This document shows, one piece after another, positions 18,876 to 28,008 of a DNA stretch of 64,000 bases. Positions within the stretch are counted from its first letter, which is position 1. Each line of letters opens with the position of its first letter. The stretch is from an uncultured Opitutales bacterium. GTDB lineage: Bacteria > Verrucomicrobiota > Verrucomicrobiia > Opitutales > Seribacteraceae. Position numbers and translations under genes: made by a program. The stretch covers positions 1 through 64,000 of the forward strand of contig CALSMY010000006.1 in the NCBI GenBank assembly GCA_943787575.1, in the 5' to 3' direction. The notes beneath the pieces were generated by a model. That model did not search any database. It had not been told where the DNA came from and saw only the letters and a list, made by a program, of their open reading frames with translations.

Positions 18876-19976
18876 TTACGCCCCAAAGACTGTCCGGGTT
18901 TTTTCAAGAGCGGTCAGGAGGCGATGGTTTTCTTCTTCTGTGCCAACAGAAAGGCGAAGGTAGGGAGCAAGAGACGGGCCCAAGGCCCGAGTGATTATAC
19001 CCTGCTTTTGTAATTCGGTAAACAATCCCCGCCCGTCTCCGGGCTTGGACAAAATAAAGTTTGCCTGGCTGGGTAGGTACTCGATATCCAGCGCTTTTAG
19101 CCCATTTGCAAGTTGTTCCAGCCCGTCGGTATTGCGCTTTCGGCATTGCGTAACCCAATGGTCGTCTTGCAGTGCACCAAGGGCTGCTGCCTGAGCAATT
19201 GCGTTCACATTGAAGGGTTGGCGAGCTCGTTGTAACAAATCAATCATCTCCTTGGCACCATATCCATATCCAATTCGTAAGGCAGCAAGTCCATGAATTT
19301 TTGAAAAGGTACGAAGGCAAATTACTTTATGACCTTCTTCGATCAAGGGTCGAAGATCAGGGGGGGAATCCAGGTATTCCGCATAAGCTTCATCAAAACA
19401 GAATATCACATGTTGAGGAAGTGAACGAACGAAGGTATGAATTTCTTCTTCTGTATTTGCGGTTCCTGTGGGGTTATTAGGGCTGGGAAGAAAGATAAGT
19501 TTGGTACGTTCGTTCACCGCCTGCCTCATTTTATTAAGATCGTGAGTGAGGCCGGGCATTTCGACTTCCACAGGTTTTGCACCCATCAGCAAGGCGACCA
19601 ATTTGTAAACCACAAAGGCATGCTTGCCACAGAGAACTTCGTCGCCCGGCTGGAGAAAGACATGTCCGAGTAATTCGATAATTTCATTGGACCCATTGCC
19701 CAATACAAATTGATCAGCACCAAGGAGATGAATGCTGGCCAGTTTATTGATTAACTGATGACCTGAACCATCCGGGTAGAGGTGAACCTTTTCCAGGGAA
19801 GCACGGGCTGCTTCTTTGGCAAGTTTTGATGCTCCCCATGGATTTTCATTGGATGCAAGTTTGCAAATTTGGTCGAGATTAAGACCATATTCCCGAGCCA
19901 CCTCTTCGATGGGTTTGCCGGGTTCGTAGACAGGTTGGTCCAGGATGCGAGGATTCGCAAGTTGGGATAAATTCAT
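18876..19976 (-). CDS. hisC: Histidinol-phosphate aminotransferase HisC
   Basis: The 366-residue fold-type I PLP enzyme carries ASNENPWGAS near residue 41, SPNNPTG at 165-171, FDEAYAEY at 194-201, and the PLP lysine K226 in LRTFSKIHGLAALRIGYG, all HisC hallmarks. It converts imidazole-acetol phosphate to histidinol phosphate using glutamate. Some homologues also act on aromatic amino acid precursors. It begins at the ATG whose complement ends at 19976, directly abutting a divergent reductase gene on the other strand. The downstream CorC-like gene is two bases away. Confidence 0.92.
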   Translation of the reverse strand: MNLSQLANPRILDQPVYEPGKPIEEVAREYGLNLDQICKLASNENPWGASKLAKEAARASLEKVHLYPDGSGHQLINKLASIHLLGADQFVLGNGSNEIIELLGHVFLQPGDEVLCGKHAFVVYKLVALLMGAKPVEVEMPGLTHDLNKMRQAVNERTKLIFLPSPNNPTGTANTEEEIHTFVRSLPQHVIFCFDEAYAEYLDSPPDLRPLIEEGHKVICLRTFSKIHGLAALRIGYGYGAKEMIDLLQRARQPFNVNAIAQAAALGALQDDHWVTQCRKRNTDGLEQLANGLKALDIEYLPSQANFILSKPGDGRGLFTELQKQGIITRALGPSLAPYLRLSVGTEEENHRLLTALEKTRTVFGA

Positions 19977-20098
19977 TGAGTAGATACAATCCTATCTTTT
20001 CCCCCTTTTCGTGCAAGCAAGGAAAGTGGGGGTATTTTCTTAGTCGATTTACACTCTCGGGTTGTTACTTGGAAGATATTTTTTATTCTAGAGTGGAA

Positions 20099-21052
20099 AT
20101 GAAAATTGCGGTCATGGGTGCATCCGGTCTTTTAGGAGCGGCAGTCTGTAGGGAATGTCTTGCTCGGGGTCATAAATTGCTCGCTTATGCAAATCGTTCC
20201 TGGGAAGAGCCCAAAAAAAACTATGAGGTCTCCTCATTACCAATGGAAAAATTCGATCCGGTGATGCGCGAATTCTTCGACCAATGGCCAGATGCAGTAG
20301 TTAATTGTGCCGCGATTTCATCTCCGGACATGGTGGATAAAAACCCGGACCATGCCCGCTTGATCAATGTGGAGGCGGCTCGTCAATTAGCGGAGGTTTC
20401 TGCACACTTGGGTGCCCGCCATCTGCAAGTATCGACCGATATGGTCTTTGATGGAACCTCCTCTCCCTACCGTTCAACCGATCAGACCAATCCTTTAAGT
20501 GAGTATGGACGCCAAAAATTGGAGGCGGAAAAACAGGTCCTTGCCACCACCGATATAAATTTAGTGGTGTTGCGGATTACCCTGCTTAATGGAAACAGTC
20601 CCCGGGGAGACCGTAGTCCTCACGAACGCATTCTTTCAGCCCTGGCAAAAGGGGAGAAACCAACTTTGTTCACCGATGAGTGGAGGCAGACAAGTTCGGC
20701 AGAAAATGTGGCTCAATTAATTGTGGAATTAATCGAGCGACCAAACCTTAATGGCCTTTTTCATTGGGCAGGAGCCGATATCATTACTCGGCATGAATTG
20801 GGCAAACGAATATTGCAGAGGTTTGGATTTAAGGAGGAAAGGCTGGGCGCATCTACATTGGCTCAGTCACAAGAAAGAGTGGGCGACCGACCGGGCAAAT
20901 TAACCTTTGAACTTGCGCCCTTAGTCAGCAAGGTAAAGACCCAGCCTGCGACAATCGATCAGCAACTCGAAGAAATGCATTTACCCCCGGCTCTTTATTC
21001 TTGGTACCGAGAAAATGTGGACGATCCAACCTGTTATCATCCTAGGTTTTAG
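20099..21052 (+). CDS. RmlD-like NAD(P)-dependent sugar reductase/epimerase (extended SDR)
   Basis: The start ATG at 20099 gives MKIAVMGASGLLGAAV with the GxxGxxG cofactor loop at residues 7-13, preceded by GAGTGG. A longer in-frame extension to 19976 has no homology-like content. The 317-residue protein has VNCAA (RmlD-type), the STDMVFDG segment, and the active-site YGRQK (Y-x3-K). That fits dTDP-4-dehydrorhamnose reductase or a related extended SDR that reduces sugar nucleotides. No rml neighbours are present, so the exact substrate is open. The downstream lipoate-ligase-like gene starts on the next base. Confidence 0.8.
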   Translation: MKIAVMGASGLLGAAVCRECLARGHKLLAYANRSWEEPKKNYEVSSLPMEKFDPVMREFFDQWPDAVVNCAAISSPDMVDKNPDHARLINVEAARQLAEVSAHLGARHLQVSTDMVFDGTSSPYRSTDQTNPLSEYGRQKLEAEKQVLATTDINLVVLRITLLNGNSPRGDRSPHERILSALAKGEKPTLFTDEWRQTSSAENVAQLIVELIERPNLNGLFHWAGADIITRHELGKRILQRFGFKEERLGASTLAQSQERVGDRPGKLTFELAPLVSKVKTQPATIDQQLEEMHLPPALYSWYRENVDDPTCYHPRF

Positions 21053-21763
21053 ATGAGTCTATATCATTTACCTTATCGCCGGGAATCGGGTCCGGAAAAC
21101 ATGGCTACCGATTGGTGGATGTTGTCACAGACGAGCCAGTGGGCGGGGCCAATTTTTCGAAGGTATGGTTGGGACAGGCCACAAATTACTTTTGGATACG
21201 GACAAAAAGCCAGCTGGATCGAAAGTGAAACTGGAGAGCCTTTGCAGAATATGACCCGGCGCCCAACTGGTGGTGGAATTGTCAGGCATGGGAGTGATTT
21301 AACTTACGGACTTGTTCTCCCCGTTGGTAGTTTGGGAGCAGAAATGCCCCCGATGGAATTTTATGGAAAAATTCATCAGCGATGGGGAGAGGCTTTGATC
21401 GAACAGGGTGTGGCCAATTCTTTGATGCCCTGTCCGGAAAAATCCAAAGGGGGTATACCTGGGGATTGTTTTCGCGAACCCGTAGGGCGCGATCTCATGG
21501 ATGAGATGGGAAACCAAAAATTAGCCGGTGCCGCGATGAAACGAACCCGGAATGGCGTATTGGTTCAGGGAACTTTAGACCTGGGCAAATGGCCCGACCT
21601 TAATCATCTTCAAATTGAAACAAAATTTCTGGAATTGATCGCCCGCGATCTAGCAGAAAAAATCGTCGTAGACGATTGGCCCGAAGAATTAGAGCTTCAG
21701 CGCCAAGCTCAGGTAAAGACCTTCTCTTCCATTGAATGGACTAGAGAGAGAAAGCGTTCTTAG
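21053..21763 (+). CDS. Lipoate-protein ligase A-like protein (BPL/LplA/LipB fold)
   Basis: The 236-residue protein has the LplA signature region RRPTGGGIVRHGSDLTYG (about 68-85) and a candidate lipoate-binding lysine in NQKLAGAAMKRTRNGVLVQG (about 160-180). The fold attaches lipoate or octanoate to E2/H-protein lysines. LplA proper is near 340 residues, and the C-terminal accessory domain is missing here. That makes it more like the LipM/LipL or short LplA-like forms. It abuts the RmlD-like gene without a gap, so co-transcription is likely, but I see no functional link between the two. Confidence 0.78.
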   Translation: MSLYHLPYRRESGPENMATDWWMLSQTSQWAGPIFRRYGWDRPQITFGYGQKASWIESETGEPLQNMTRRPTGGGIVRHGSDLTYGLVLPVGSLGAEMPPMEFYGKIHQRWGEALIEQGVANSLMPCPEKSKGGIPGDCFREPVGRDLMDEMGNQKLAGAAMKRTRNGVLVQGTLDLGKWPDLNHLQIETKFLELIARDLAEKIVVDDWPEELELQRQAQVKTFSSIEWTRERKRS

Positions 21764-21773
21764 AGTTTAGAAA

Positions 21774-22985
21774 TTACCGAACCAAGGTAAGAACATTTTC
21801 CACATGCCTGGTCTGGGGAAACAGATCAAATGGCTGGGCTAAGATCGCTTGGTAGCCAGCCTCCAAAAGAATTTGTGAATCCCTTGCCTGAGTGGCTGGT
21901 TCGCAGGAAACATAAACAATTCGTTGGGGGCCAAACTCAATGGCCTGGCGAAGAAAATCGGGGTCGCACCCACGGCGGGGTGGATCAATCACGAGGGCGG
22001 CAGGCTCTGAAAATCCTTCAAGTTCATCAAAGATAGAACTCGCATCTCCCAGAAAGAATTGTGCATTATCAATTTGATTAATCTGGGCGTTGGTTCGGGC
22101 ACCTTCAAAGCCTTCCCGGCTGATTTCAATGCCGACAATTTTATTGAAGCGAGAAGCGGCACTGAGTCCAAATAGACCTCCTCCGCAATAAGCGTCGACC
22201 AACAGCGAAATTTCATCTGTCTTGGCTTGTTGAACCACATGTTCAACCAATAGTGGCAGAACGAATGGATTGTTTTGAAAAAATTCACCAGCTTTGAAAT
22301 GAAAAATCAGATCCCCCACTTTTTCACTAACTAATTTTTTAGGGTCGGTTACCACCCCTTCGATGACCTCTCGGAGTAGGAGGGTGCCTCCACGCTTTCT
22401 TTTTGGTGCATTTCTTAGTTCATCCCGTGCGGCAGGTAAGGCCTCGTTGATTGCATCGGTTGCGATGGGACATGTTTTCACATCGATGAGTGCCCGACGG
22501 GAGCCCTGACGCAAAAAACCAATGTTCAATTCCTTACCTTGGCGACCACCTTGAAAGTGTGGGGTCAGTTTGGAACGGTATCCATATGGCTTGGGGGAAG
22601 GAATGACAGGTTCCACCTCAACGGATAATCCGCCAAGCCGTACGAGTGAGTTTTCAACCTGTTGCCGTTTCCATTTTAATTGAGCCTCGTAAGTGGCTCC
22701 CTGGTACTGGCAACCTCCACAAGAGCCATATAATTCACAAACTGGTTCGGTCCGATCTGGAGAAGAGGTGAGTACCTCCAAGAGGTCGGCCTGAGAATAA
22801 TTTGCATGGTTTCTAAAAATTCGGGCTTTCACTCGCTCTCCTGGCCAGCAGTAAGGAACTTGAATGACCCAGTCTCCATCTCGGCCAATCCCAATCCCAA
22901 GATTTGTGACATCTGAAATCTCTAGCTCGAGTTCATGATGGTAGGGGTAGGGGTTGGGGGAAAATCCTTTTGGCTCATGTTTCAT
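21774..22985 (-). CDS. Class I SAM-dependent RNA (uracil-C5)-methyltransferase, RlmD/RumA type
   Basis: Start chosen at the ATG (complement of 22983-22985, MKHEPKGFSP). A TTG 39 bases upstream would add a poorly conserved tail. The protein has a TRAM-like OB domain (residues 15-75) and an iron-sulfur cluster motif, C83-x5-C89-x2-C92, in CELYGSCGGCQYQG. The SAM loop is VDAYCGGGLFGLSAA, the substrate motif VIDPPRRGCD, and the nucleophile cysteine lies in VYVSCEPATQARD. It ends with DLFPQTRHVENV. It should methylate uridine C5 in 23S rRNA or tRNA; the precise site cannot be assigned. It is divergent from the TrmH-type gene. Confidence 0.9.
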   Translation of the reverse strand: MKHEPKGFSPNPYPYHHELELEISDVTNLGIGIGRDGDWVIQVPYCWPGERVKARIFRNHANYSQADLLEVLTSSPDRTEPVCELYGSCGGCQYQGATYEAQLKWKRQQVENSLVRLGGLSVEVEPVIPSPKPYGYRSKLTPHFQGGRQGKELNIGFLRQGSRRALIDVKTCPIATDAINEALPAARDELRNAPKRKRGGTLLLREVIEGVVTDPKKLVSEKVGDLIFHFKAGEFFQNNPFVLPLLVEHVVQQAKTDEISLLVDAYCGGGLFGLSAASRFNKIVGIEISREGFEGARTNAQINQIDNAQFFLGDASSIFDELEGFSEPAALVIDPPRRGCDPDFLRQAIEFGPQRIVYVSCEPATQARDSQILLEAGYQAILAQPFDLFPQTRHVENVLTLVR

Positions 22986-23042
22986 GGAGTTGTTTTTCTT
23001 AACGGGCTCGCCCTTGATCGGCAAAACCCTTTTTCTTATCTT

Positions 23043-23189
23043 ATGACTAATGCAACCATTGAGAGCCCCACTAATTCGCGGATCAAGGAATTGGTAAAGC
23101 TTCGAGAATCTCCTCGCCGACGGCGAGAGCGCGGATGTTTTTTTGTAGAAGGTGCCAATGACCTGCTTGCCTTAGTAGCGTGCCGGTAG
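23043..23189 (+). CDS. TrmH/SpoU rRNA methyltransferase, N-terminal part (frameshifted)
   Basis: ATG 23043 opens MTNATIESPTNSRIKELVKL then RRRRERGCFFVEGANDLL, the standard substrate-binding N-domain of SpoU methyltransferases. The frame ends in VACR and a TAG at 23187. The +1 frame then gives RQLIEFYFCPSMVERF, continuous with the next fragment. A one-base indel near 23185 therefore splits a single gene of about 267 codons. Confidence 0.6.
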   Translation: MTNATIESPTNSRIKELVKLRESPRRRRERGCFFVEGANDLLALVACR

Positions 23190-23220
23190 GCAGTTAATCG
23201 AATTCTATTTTTGTCCATCT

Positions 23221-23844
23221 ATGGTCGAGCGGTTTGGAGAATCTTCGGCGTTGGAAGAACTTCGAGAAATGGGAATTCCAAGTTGTGAGACCTCAGAAAT
23301 TGTCCATGCGAAGGCTTCTTACAAGTCGGGTGCTCACGGAATTATTGGGGTATTAAAGACTTGGGAGCTTGGGCTCGATGTCTTCTCAGTTGGTAATGAT
23401 GGCCCTTTGGTGGTTTTGGACGAAGTGGAAAAGCCAGGAAACCTTGGAGCAATTCTACGAACAGTTGAAGCCTTTGGTGGGGCGGGTGTGATTTTGTCCG
23501 ACCCAGCAGTAGATTTTTTTAATCCAAATGTAGTACGGTCCTCAAGGGGTTTGTTTGGGGGTATGCCAGTGGCTTTGGGAACCAAGGGGGATGTTAGAGA
23601 GTGGTTAAAAAATTCAGCCAGGCATATTGTTGGGACAAGCTCGCGAGCCCAAGAAATAATGGGAAATAAAAAATTCCCCGCAGGTACAGCGTTTCTTTTT
23701 GGAAGTGAAAAAGTTGGGCTTGGTGAGTTTTGGCAAGACCCGCCTGATCAATGGGTTAAGATCGGGATTCAGGGGCAGGCCAGTTCGCTAAACTTAAACG
23801 CCAGTGTGGCTTGTTTTTTATATGAATACAACCGAATGACTTGA
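23221..23844 (+). CDS. TrmH family (SpoU-type SPOUT) RNA ribose methyltransferase, catalytic part
   Basis: The 207 residues carry all three SPOUT motifs: motif 1 EKPGNLGAILRTVEAFG (about 61-77), motif 2 AFLFGSEKVGL (about 158-168), and motif 3 ASSLNLNASVACFLYEY (about 186-202). They form the deep trefoil knot that binds SAM and transfers a methyl to ribose 2'-OH of RNA. The ATG at 23221 lies inside the true protein; the N-domain is encoded at 23043-23189 in another frame. The gene is divergent from the RlmD-type methyltransferase, making a local RNA-modification pair. Confidence 0.85.
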   Translation: MVERFGESSALEELREMGIPSCETSEIVHAKASYKSGAHGIIGVLKTWELGLDVFSVGNDGPLVVLDEVEKPGNLGAILRTVEAFGGAGVILSDPAVDFFNPNVVRSSRGLFGGMPVALGTKGDVREWLKNSARHIVGTSSRAQEIMGNKKFPAGTAFLFGSEKVGLGEFWQDPPDQWVKIGIQGQASSLNLNASVACFLYEYNRMT

Positions 23845-24322
23845 TGATGGCTTGAAATATTCTCGCCAGGCAGTGTTCTTTTTTAAGGAGAATAAGAGGT
23901 GCTCGTTTATAAATTAAGGTTAAATTTTATTTTCATGCTTCAACGCTCAACTATCTGGGTAGCTCCAGCGTCTTGTGGCTATTCTCTCTTTTTCTTTTAA
24001 GGCATCAGGCAATGGAAGCTTAGACAATTGCGAGATAAGCATCAGGACACCTAAGAACTATAACTAAAATGGGTACTTCAAGATCTATGTTTATTCACCC
24101 TGATTGCCTCATAACGGAGAATACTGATGCGATTATCAAAAATGGACCTGTCACGATTGATACCTTATTGAAGCCTCCGACCGCTACACTAAGTATACCT
24201 ACTGTTGCTAAGCCAATTGACCATGCCCAGATCTAGCTGGTTTTTTCAGTCATTTTGAATGCATTCACGTTTTCCATTTGAAAAGCCCTAAGTGTTTAGT
24301 TGACCAAGGCAAAAATTAATCC
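23845..24322. other. 478-base intergenic stretch without a recognised gene
   Basis: The longest gap in the window separates the convergent TrmH-type and oleD genes. The only notable open frame is 55 codons at 24069-24236 (+), starting MGTSRSMFIHPDCLITENTD. It has no signal peptide, clear ribosome-binding site or family I recognise. No tRNA-like cloverleaf or strong hairpin was seen by eye. It may hold decayed coding sequence. Confidence 0.4.
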
Positions 24323-25321
24323 CTATAAATTTCGCAGCCATGGAAGAGTTTTTCGTAACGCCTCTTCCATCGAGAGAAGGGGTTGGTAGCCAAGATCTCT
24401 TTTTGCAGCTACCTCGGAAAACCAATGATCATGGGCAAGTTGGCAGGCCACAAAACGGGTCATGGGCGGTTCATCCTTAAGGGGCAAAATTTTCCATGTT
24501 TGTTCCATAAGCCAACCAATGTTGTAGGCCGTTTTATAGGAAATGAATTTATTTAACGGTGCGAGATGAAGTTCGGCAAAAACCTGATTCAACCAGTCCC
24601 ACAGACACACAGGTTCGTTTTGTCCAATGAAATATGGGTTTCCTCCCAGGGCGGGATTGGAGATCATGGTATCGAGGGCACAGAGGTGGGCGTGTACCAC
24701 ATTTTCAATATGGGTCAGATCGACCTGATTTTTTCCATCTCCAATAATTTTTAATCTTCCCGCACGGTGACGTGCGACCACCCGGGGAAGAAGGTGGGGG
24801 TCCCCGGGTCCCCAAACTAAATGGGGTCGCAAAGCAAGCGTTCTCAACCCCGCGGGATCATCAGCGGCAAGAACTCCTTGTTCGGCCAGGGCTTTGGTCG
24901 AGGCGTAGGGAGAAAAATTTTCTTTTGAATAGGGCAAAGATTCATCTCCACCCCGTATGGGGTTGGGAGAAAATACCACGCTTGGAGTGCTCGTATAAAT
25001 AAACTTGGAGACCTCATATTCTTTGCAAGTTTGGAGCAGTTTTTCTGTGGCAATCAAGTTTGCCAGTTTGTAATCAAGATACTTTCCACCCACACCAGCT
25101 TTGGCTGCGACATGAAAAACAACATCTGTTTTTTTAAACCAATCTTTGGATAAAGGTTTCCTGGATAGATCGTGGCTGTGATAAATTAGTCCGGGCAGGA
25201 GTTTTTCTTTAGGGGGATTAAGGCTCCTTCCCAGGGCGTGAACTTCATGGCCTCTTTTAAGGAGGGCATGAGCCAGGGCATTTCCTACAAAGCCCATTCC
25301 TCCGGTAACCAGAATTTTCAT
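24323..25321 (-). CDS. oleD: OleD-type 2-alkyl-3-oxoalkanoate reductase (extended SDR)
   Basis: The start is the ATG complementary to 25319-25321. It overlaps the upstream OleC stop (ATGA), and gives MKILVTGGMGFVG with the Rossmann loop at residues 7-13. The YASTK active-site pair is Y139/K143, and STPSVVF precedes it, a segment shared by OleD and 3-beta-HSD-like reductases. In the Ole pathway OleD reduces a 2-alkyl-3-ketoacid to the beta-hydroxy acid that OleC closes to a beta-lactone. The 332-residue length fits. Assignment rests heavily on the coupled oleC; a sterol- or sugar-type epimerase remains possible without it. Confidence 0.8.
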   Translation of the reverse strand: MKILVTGGMGFVGNALAHALLKRGHEVHALGRSLNPPKEKLLPGLIYHSHDLSRKPLSKDWFKKTDVVFHVAAKAGVGGKYLDYKLANLIATEKLLQTCKEYEVSKFIYTSTPSVVFSPNPIRGGDESLPYSKENFSPYASTKALAEQGVLAADDPAGLRTLALRPHLVWGPGDPHLLPRVVARHRAGRLKIIGDGKNQVDLTHIENVVHAHLCALDTMISNPALGGNPYFIGQNEPVCLWDWLNQVFAELHLAPLNKFISYKTAYNIGWLMEQTWKILPLKDEPPMTRFVACQLAHDHWFSEVAAKRDLGYQPLLSMEEALRKTLPWLRNL

Positions 25322-26961
25322 GTTAATTTTCCCAACTTTGGTTTGCGGGCAACCCAGCGGGACCATTTGCGCGAGAGGGCAAGCCTATGAATTTTGGCAT
25401 TATGTCGGGCATCCACCGGGATCTTTTTCTCAAAAAAGACTCTTTGAATCTGAAACTCTGGAAAGGAATCCTGGCAGGCTTCAAGAATTTTCCGGCGCAA
25501 TACAATTTCACCAAGCTGACGGACTTGTGAACGGACAGGCTCGACTACCAGGCAGGGTTCCTGCCCGGGCGACTCCCCAAGACCAATCAGGGCACAACGT
25601 TGAACAAAAGAAAGTTGGGAGATTGCAGGTTCGCAACGTTCAGTCTCGATGAGTCCATTTGCAGTGCGTACACATTCCGCTTTGCGACCGAGAAACCGTA
25701 ACCTCTTGTGTTCGTCGATATATCCAAGATCGCCCATCCTGTGGTATTCGGCTTTACCAATTTTGAACCGTGCGTCACAGGTTGCTCCAGGCATTCGATC
25801 GTATCCCGCGGTTACCATCTTTCCAGATGCGCAAATTTCTCCAACAACTCCTTGCTCTAAACCGTCAAAACCTTCCGGATAATCAGGCAATGGAGCATGG
25901 GTAATATCAAGAATACGAACCTTTGCACCGGGTATGGGTGTTCCAACCAAAGAGCCCTTACCTTCGAGTGTCGAGCTCTTGTAATCGGAAATTTCAGAGC
26001 TATCAGTAAAGGAAACGGGAAGGGCTTCAGTGGCTCCGTAAGGTACAATCACCCGTCCATGAGGTATGCATTGACTGAGTTGTTCAGCCAAGCTTGGGGG
26101 CACGGGGGCTCCGGCGAGAAAAAAACGTTTTATTTTGTTCAAGGAAGTGCGCAAATTTTGGCATTCATTTGCAACTTTTTTCCCGATTACCGGAGAAGCA
26201 AATGCAGTGGTGACATCATAATCAAGCAGAGAGCGTACAAGCTTGGCAGGATCCGCTTGGGCTGGACGCCTTGGATCAATGTCAGGAAGAACTGAGGTGA
26301 TACCGAGAGCTGGATTAAACAGGCCAAAAATTGGAAGAGTGGTAAGGTCAACCTCACCGGCTTCCATACCAAAAACATTTTGAAGAGCATTGATTTGAGC
26401 ATCAAAAGTACGGTGTAAATACCTGACTCCTTTGGGGATTCCTGTAGACCCAGAGGTAAAGACGATAGCAGCCAATGCATCGGGCAAAGTCGCGTTGGGA
26501 ATAAAGGATTGTTCCACCTTTTTATTGAGAGTGTGGAATCCGGGACGCACCAGGTAGCGGCGACGAACAGTACGAAAGGAACGCGGGAGTAAGCGGCTCA
26601 GCCAAAAGGCACGAGAGATGCCCACCATGGCGTTTGGCTTGGTTCTTTGAATGCAGGAAAGAAAGGACCTGGCCCCCATCCCCGGATCAATGACAACGGG
26701 AATGGCTCCCAGACGAAAAAGAGCGAATGCCCAAATAATTAAACCGGGTCCCGGATTTACAAAGAGCAAAGTTTTATCCCCCGCGGATATGCCTGATTTT
26801 ATAAGTTCACTCACCGCACCGTCAACGGCATGGTCAAGCTGGGAAAAGGAAAGTGGGAGAAACTTGGGACGGCCTGCACCAGAGACTAGTGCAGGCTGGT
26901 CAGGCCGCTCCTTGGCCGTGGATGAAAGATATGTGGCAACGTTTTGCACCACGTCTTTCAC
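25318..26961 (-). CDS. oleC: OleC-type ANL ligase (beta-lactone synthetase)
   Basis: The 547-residue acyl-adenylate-forming enzyme has motif A3 FTSGSTGIPKGV at residues 168-179, YGATEALPVS as the A5-type motif, and the MGDLGYIDEHKRLRFLGRK block (A7/A8). The C-terminal lysine region is DARHNAKIHRLAL. Features typical of OleC are the ALFRLGAIPVVIDPGMG segment and LPIFGLFNPALG. In characterised systems OleC converts beta-hydroxy acids to cis-beta-lactones using ATP, and OleB decarboxylates these to olefins. Its TGA overlaps the oleD ATG. Neither the thiolase OleA nor OleB is in the window, which is a point of interest. Confidence 0.83.
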   Translation of the reverse strand: MKDVVQNVATYLSSTAKERPDQPALVSGAGRPKFLPLSFSQLDHAVDGAVSELIKSGISAGDKTLLFVNPGPGLIIWAFALFRLGAIPVVIDPGMGARSFLSCIQRTKPNAMVGISRAFWLSRLLPRSFRTVRRRYLVRPGFHTLNKKVEQSFIPNATLPDALAAIVFTSGSTGIPKGVRYLHRTFDAQINALQNVFGMEAGEVDLTTLPIFGLFNPALGITSVLPDIDPRRPAQADPAKLVRSLLDYDVTTAFASPVIGKKVANECQNLRTSLNKIKRFFLAGAPVPPSLAEQLSQCIPHGRVIVPYGATEALPVSFTDSSEISDYKSSTLEGKGSLVGTPIPGAKVRILDITHAPLPDYPEGFDGLEQGVVGEICASGKMVTAGYDRMPGATCDARFKIGKAEYHRMGDLGYIDEHKRLRFLGRKAECVRTANGLIETERCEPAISQLSFVQRCALIGLGESPGQEPCLVVEPVRSQVRQLGEIVLRRKILEACQDSFPEFQIQRVFFEKKIPVDARHNAKIHRLALSRKWSRWVARKPKLGKLT

Positions 26962-26991
26962 CTAATGGCCCTTGGGGGTATGAGTTTCGCC

Positions 26992-27921
26992 TTAGTTGCT
27001 TTCCGCCAACCAGCGTTCCGCTTCGATCGCAGATTGGCAACCCATTCCAGCGGCGGTGATGGCTTGACGGTATACATGGTCAGCACAGTCGCCGGCAACA
27101 AAGACTCCAGGAATTGAAGTTTTAACCATGCTACCATTTGCAGGTACAAGATATCCGTTGGTATCGAGATCGAGGATCCCTTCAAATGGTTGCGTATTGG
27201 GTAGGTGTCCGATGGCAATAAAAACTCCCTTACAGGCAATTTCTCCAGCCTCTCCACTTTTCAAATTTTTAGTTTTGATCGCTTTGACCCTTCCATCTTC
27301 ACCGGGCAGAATTTCTTCGACCGCTGAGTCCCAGACTGCTTCAATTTTTTCGTGAGCCAGAGTGCGTTCAGCCATAATTTTAGATGCTCTTAATTCATCT
27401 CTTCGGTGAACCAAGGTAACTTTTGAACAGAAGCGAGTTAGAAACAAAGCCTCCTCACAGGCGGAATCTCCCCCACCAATTACTACTACTTCCATGTCGC
27501 GATAGAATGCACCATCGCAAGTTGCGCATGTGGTTACTCCCTTGCCCCCATACATTTCTTGTTCTCCGGGTATGCCGAGTAGGCGAGGTGCGGCTCCAGT
27601 CGCAATGATCACAACTTTGGCTTTATAAGATTTGTCTCCGGAATAAAGAGTTTTGCAATCGTCAGAGAAATCAACGCGATCAATGAAGGCATTTTCCACG
27701 CGGGCACCAAATTTAGTCGCCTGTTTACGAAGGTTGTCCATCAAATCATAACCATCCACACCTTGTGGAAATCCTGGAAAATTTTCAACTTCCGAGGTAG
27801 TGGTAAGTTGGCCACCAGGTTGTTTGCCCTCTAAAATTAAGGGATTCAGGTTTGCTCGGGCTGTATAAATACCAGCTGTAAATCCGGCACATCCGGTTCC
27901 TAAAATAATAACGTTTTCCAT
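26992..27921 (-). CDS. trxB: Thioredoxin reductase
   Basis: Start chosen at the ATG giving [17 protein letters not shown], the FAD-binding first strand; upstream in-frame codons to 28080 are not conserved in character. The 309-residue protein has the redox pair C132-A-T-C135 in [11 protein letters not shown], the NADPH loop [14 protein letters not shown], and the C-terminal FAD motif [15 protein letters not shown]. It passes electrons from NADPH to thioredoxin. The 87-base divergent region with tatD contains an A-homopolymer of about 11-12, so its exact length in the assembly is uncertain. Confidence 0.95.
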   Translation of the reverse strand: MENVIILGTGCAGFTAGIYTARANLNPLILEGKQPGGQLTTTSEVENFPGFPQGVDGYDLMDNLRKQATKFGARVENAFIDRVDFSDDCKTLYSGDKSYKAKVVIIATGAAPRLLGIPGEQEMYGGKGVTTCATCDGAFYRDMEVVVIGGGDSACEEALFLTRFCSKVTLVHRRDELRASKIMAERTLAHEKIEAVWDSAVEEILPGEDGRVKAIKTKNLKSGEAGEIACKGVFIAIGHLPNTQPFEGILDLDTNGYLVPANGSMVKTSIPGVFVAGDCADHVYRQAITAAGMGCQSAIEAERWLAESN

Positions 27922-28008
27922 AATTCTGTTCTGTTGGTTGATCGAAGTTAAAAAAAAAAAGGATTTAGGGTGGCGATGATGGCAAATCTTTTCGTATAGG
28001 TCGAGTAG

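Noticed and set aside
24069-24236. 55-codon frame in the longest intergenic gap as a real small gene
   Set aside because: No ribosome-binding site, signal peptide or recognisable homology; chance frames of this length are common.
27940-27965. Poly-A run of about 11-12 between trxB and tatD as a slippage switch
   Set aside because: It is not in a coding region and homopolymer length is unreliable in this sequence.
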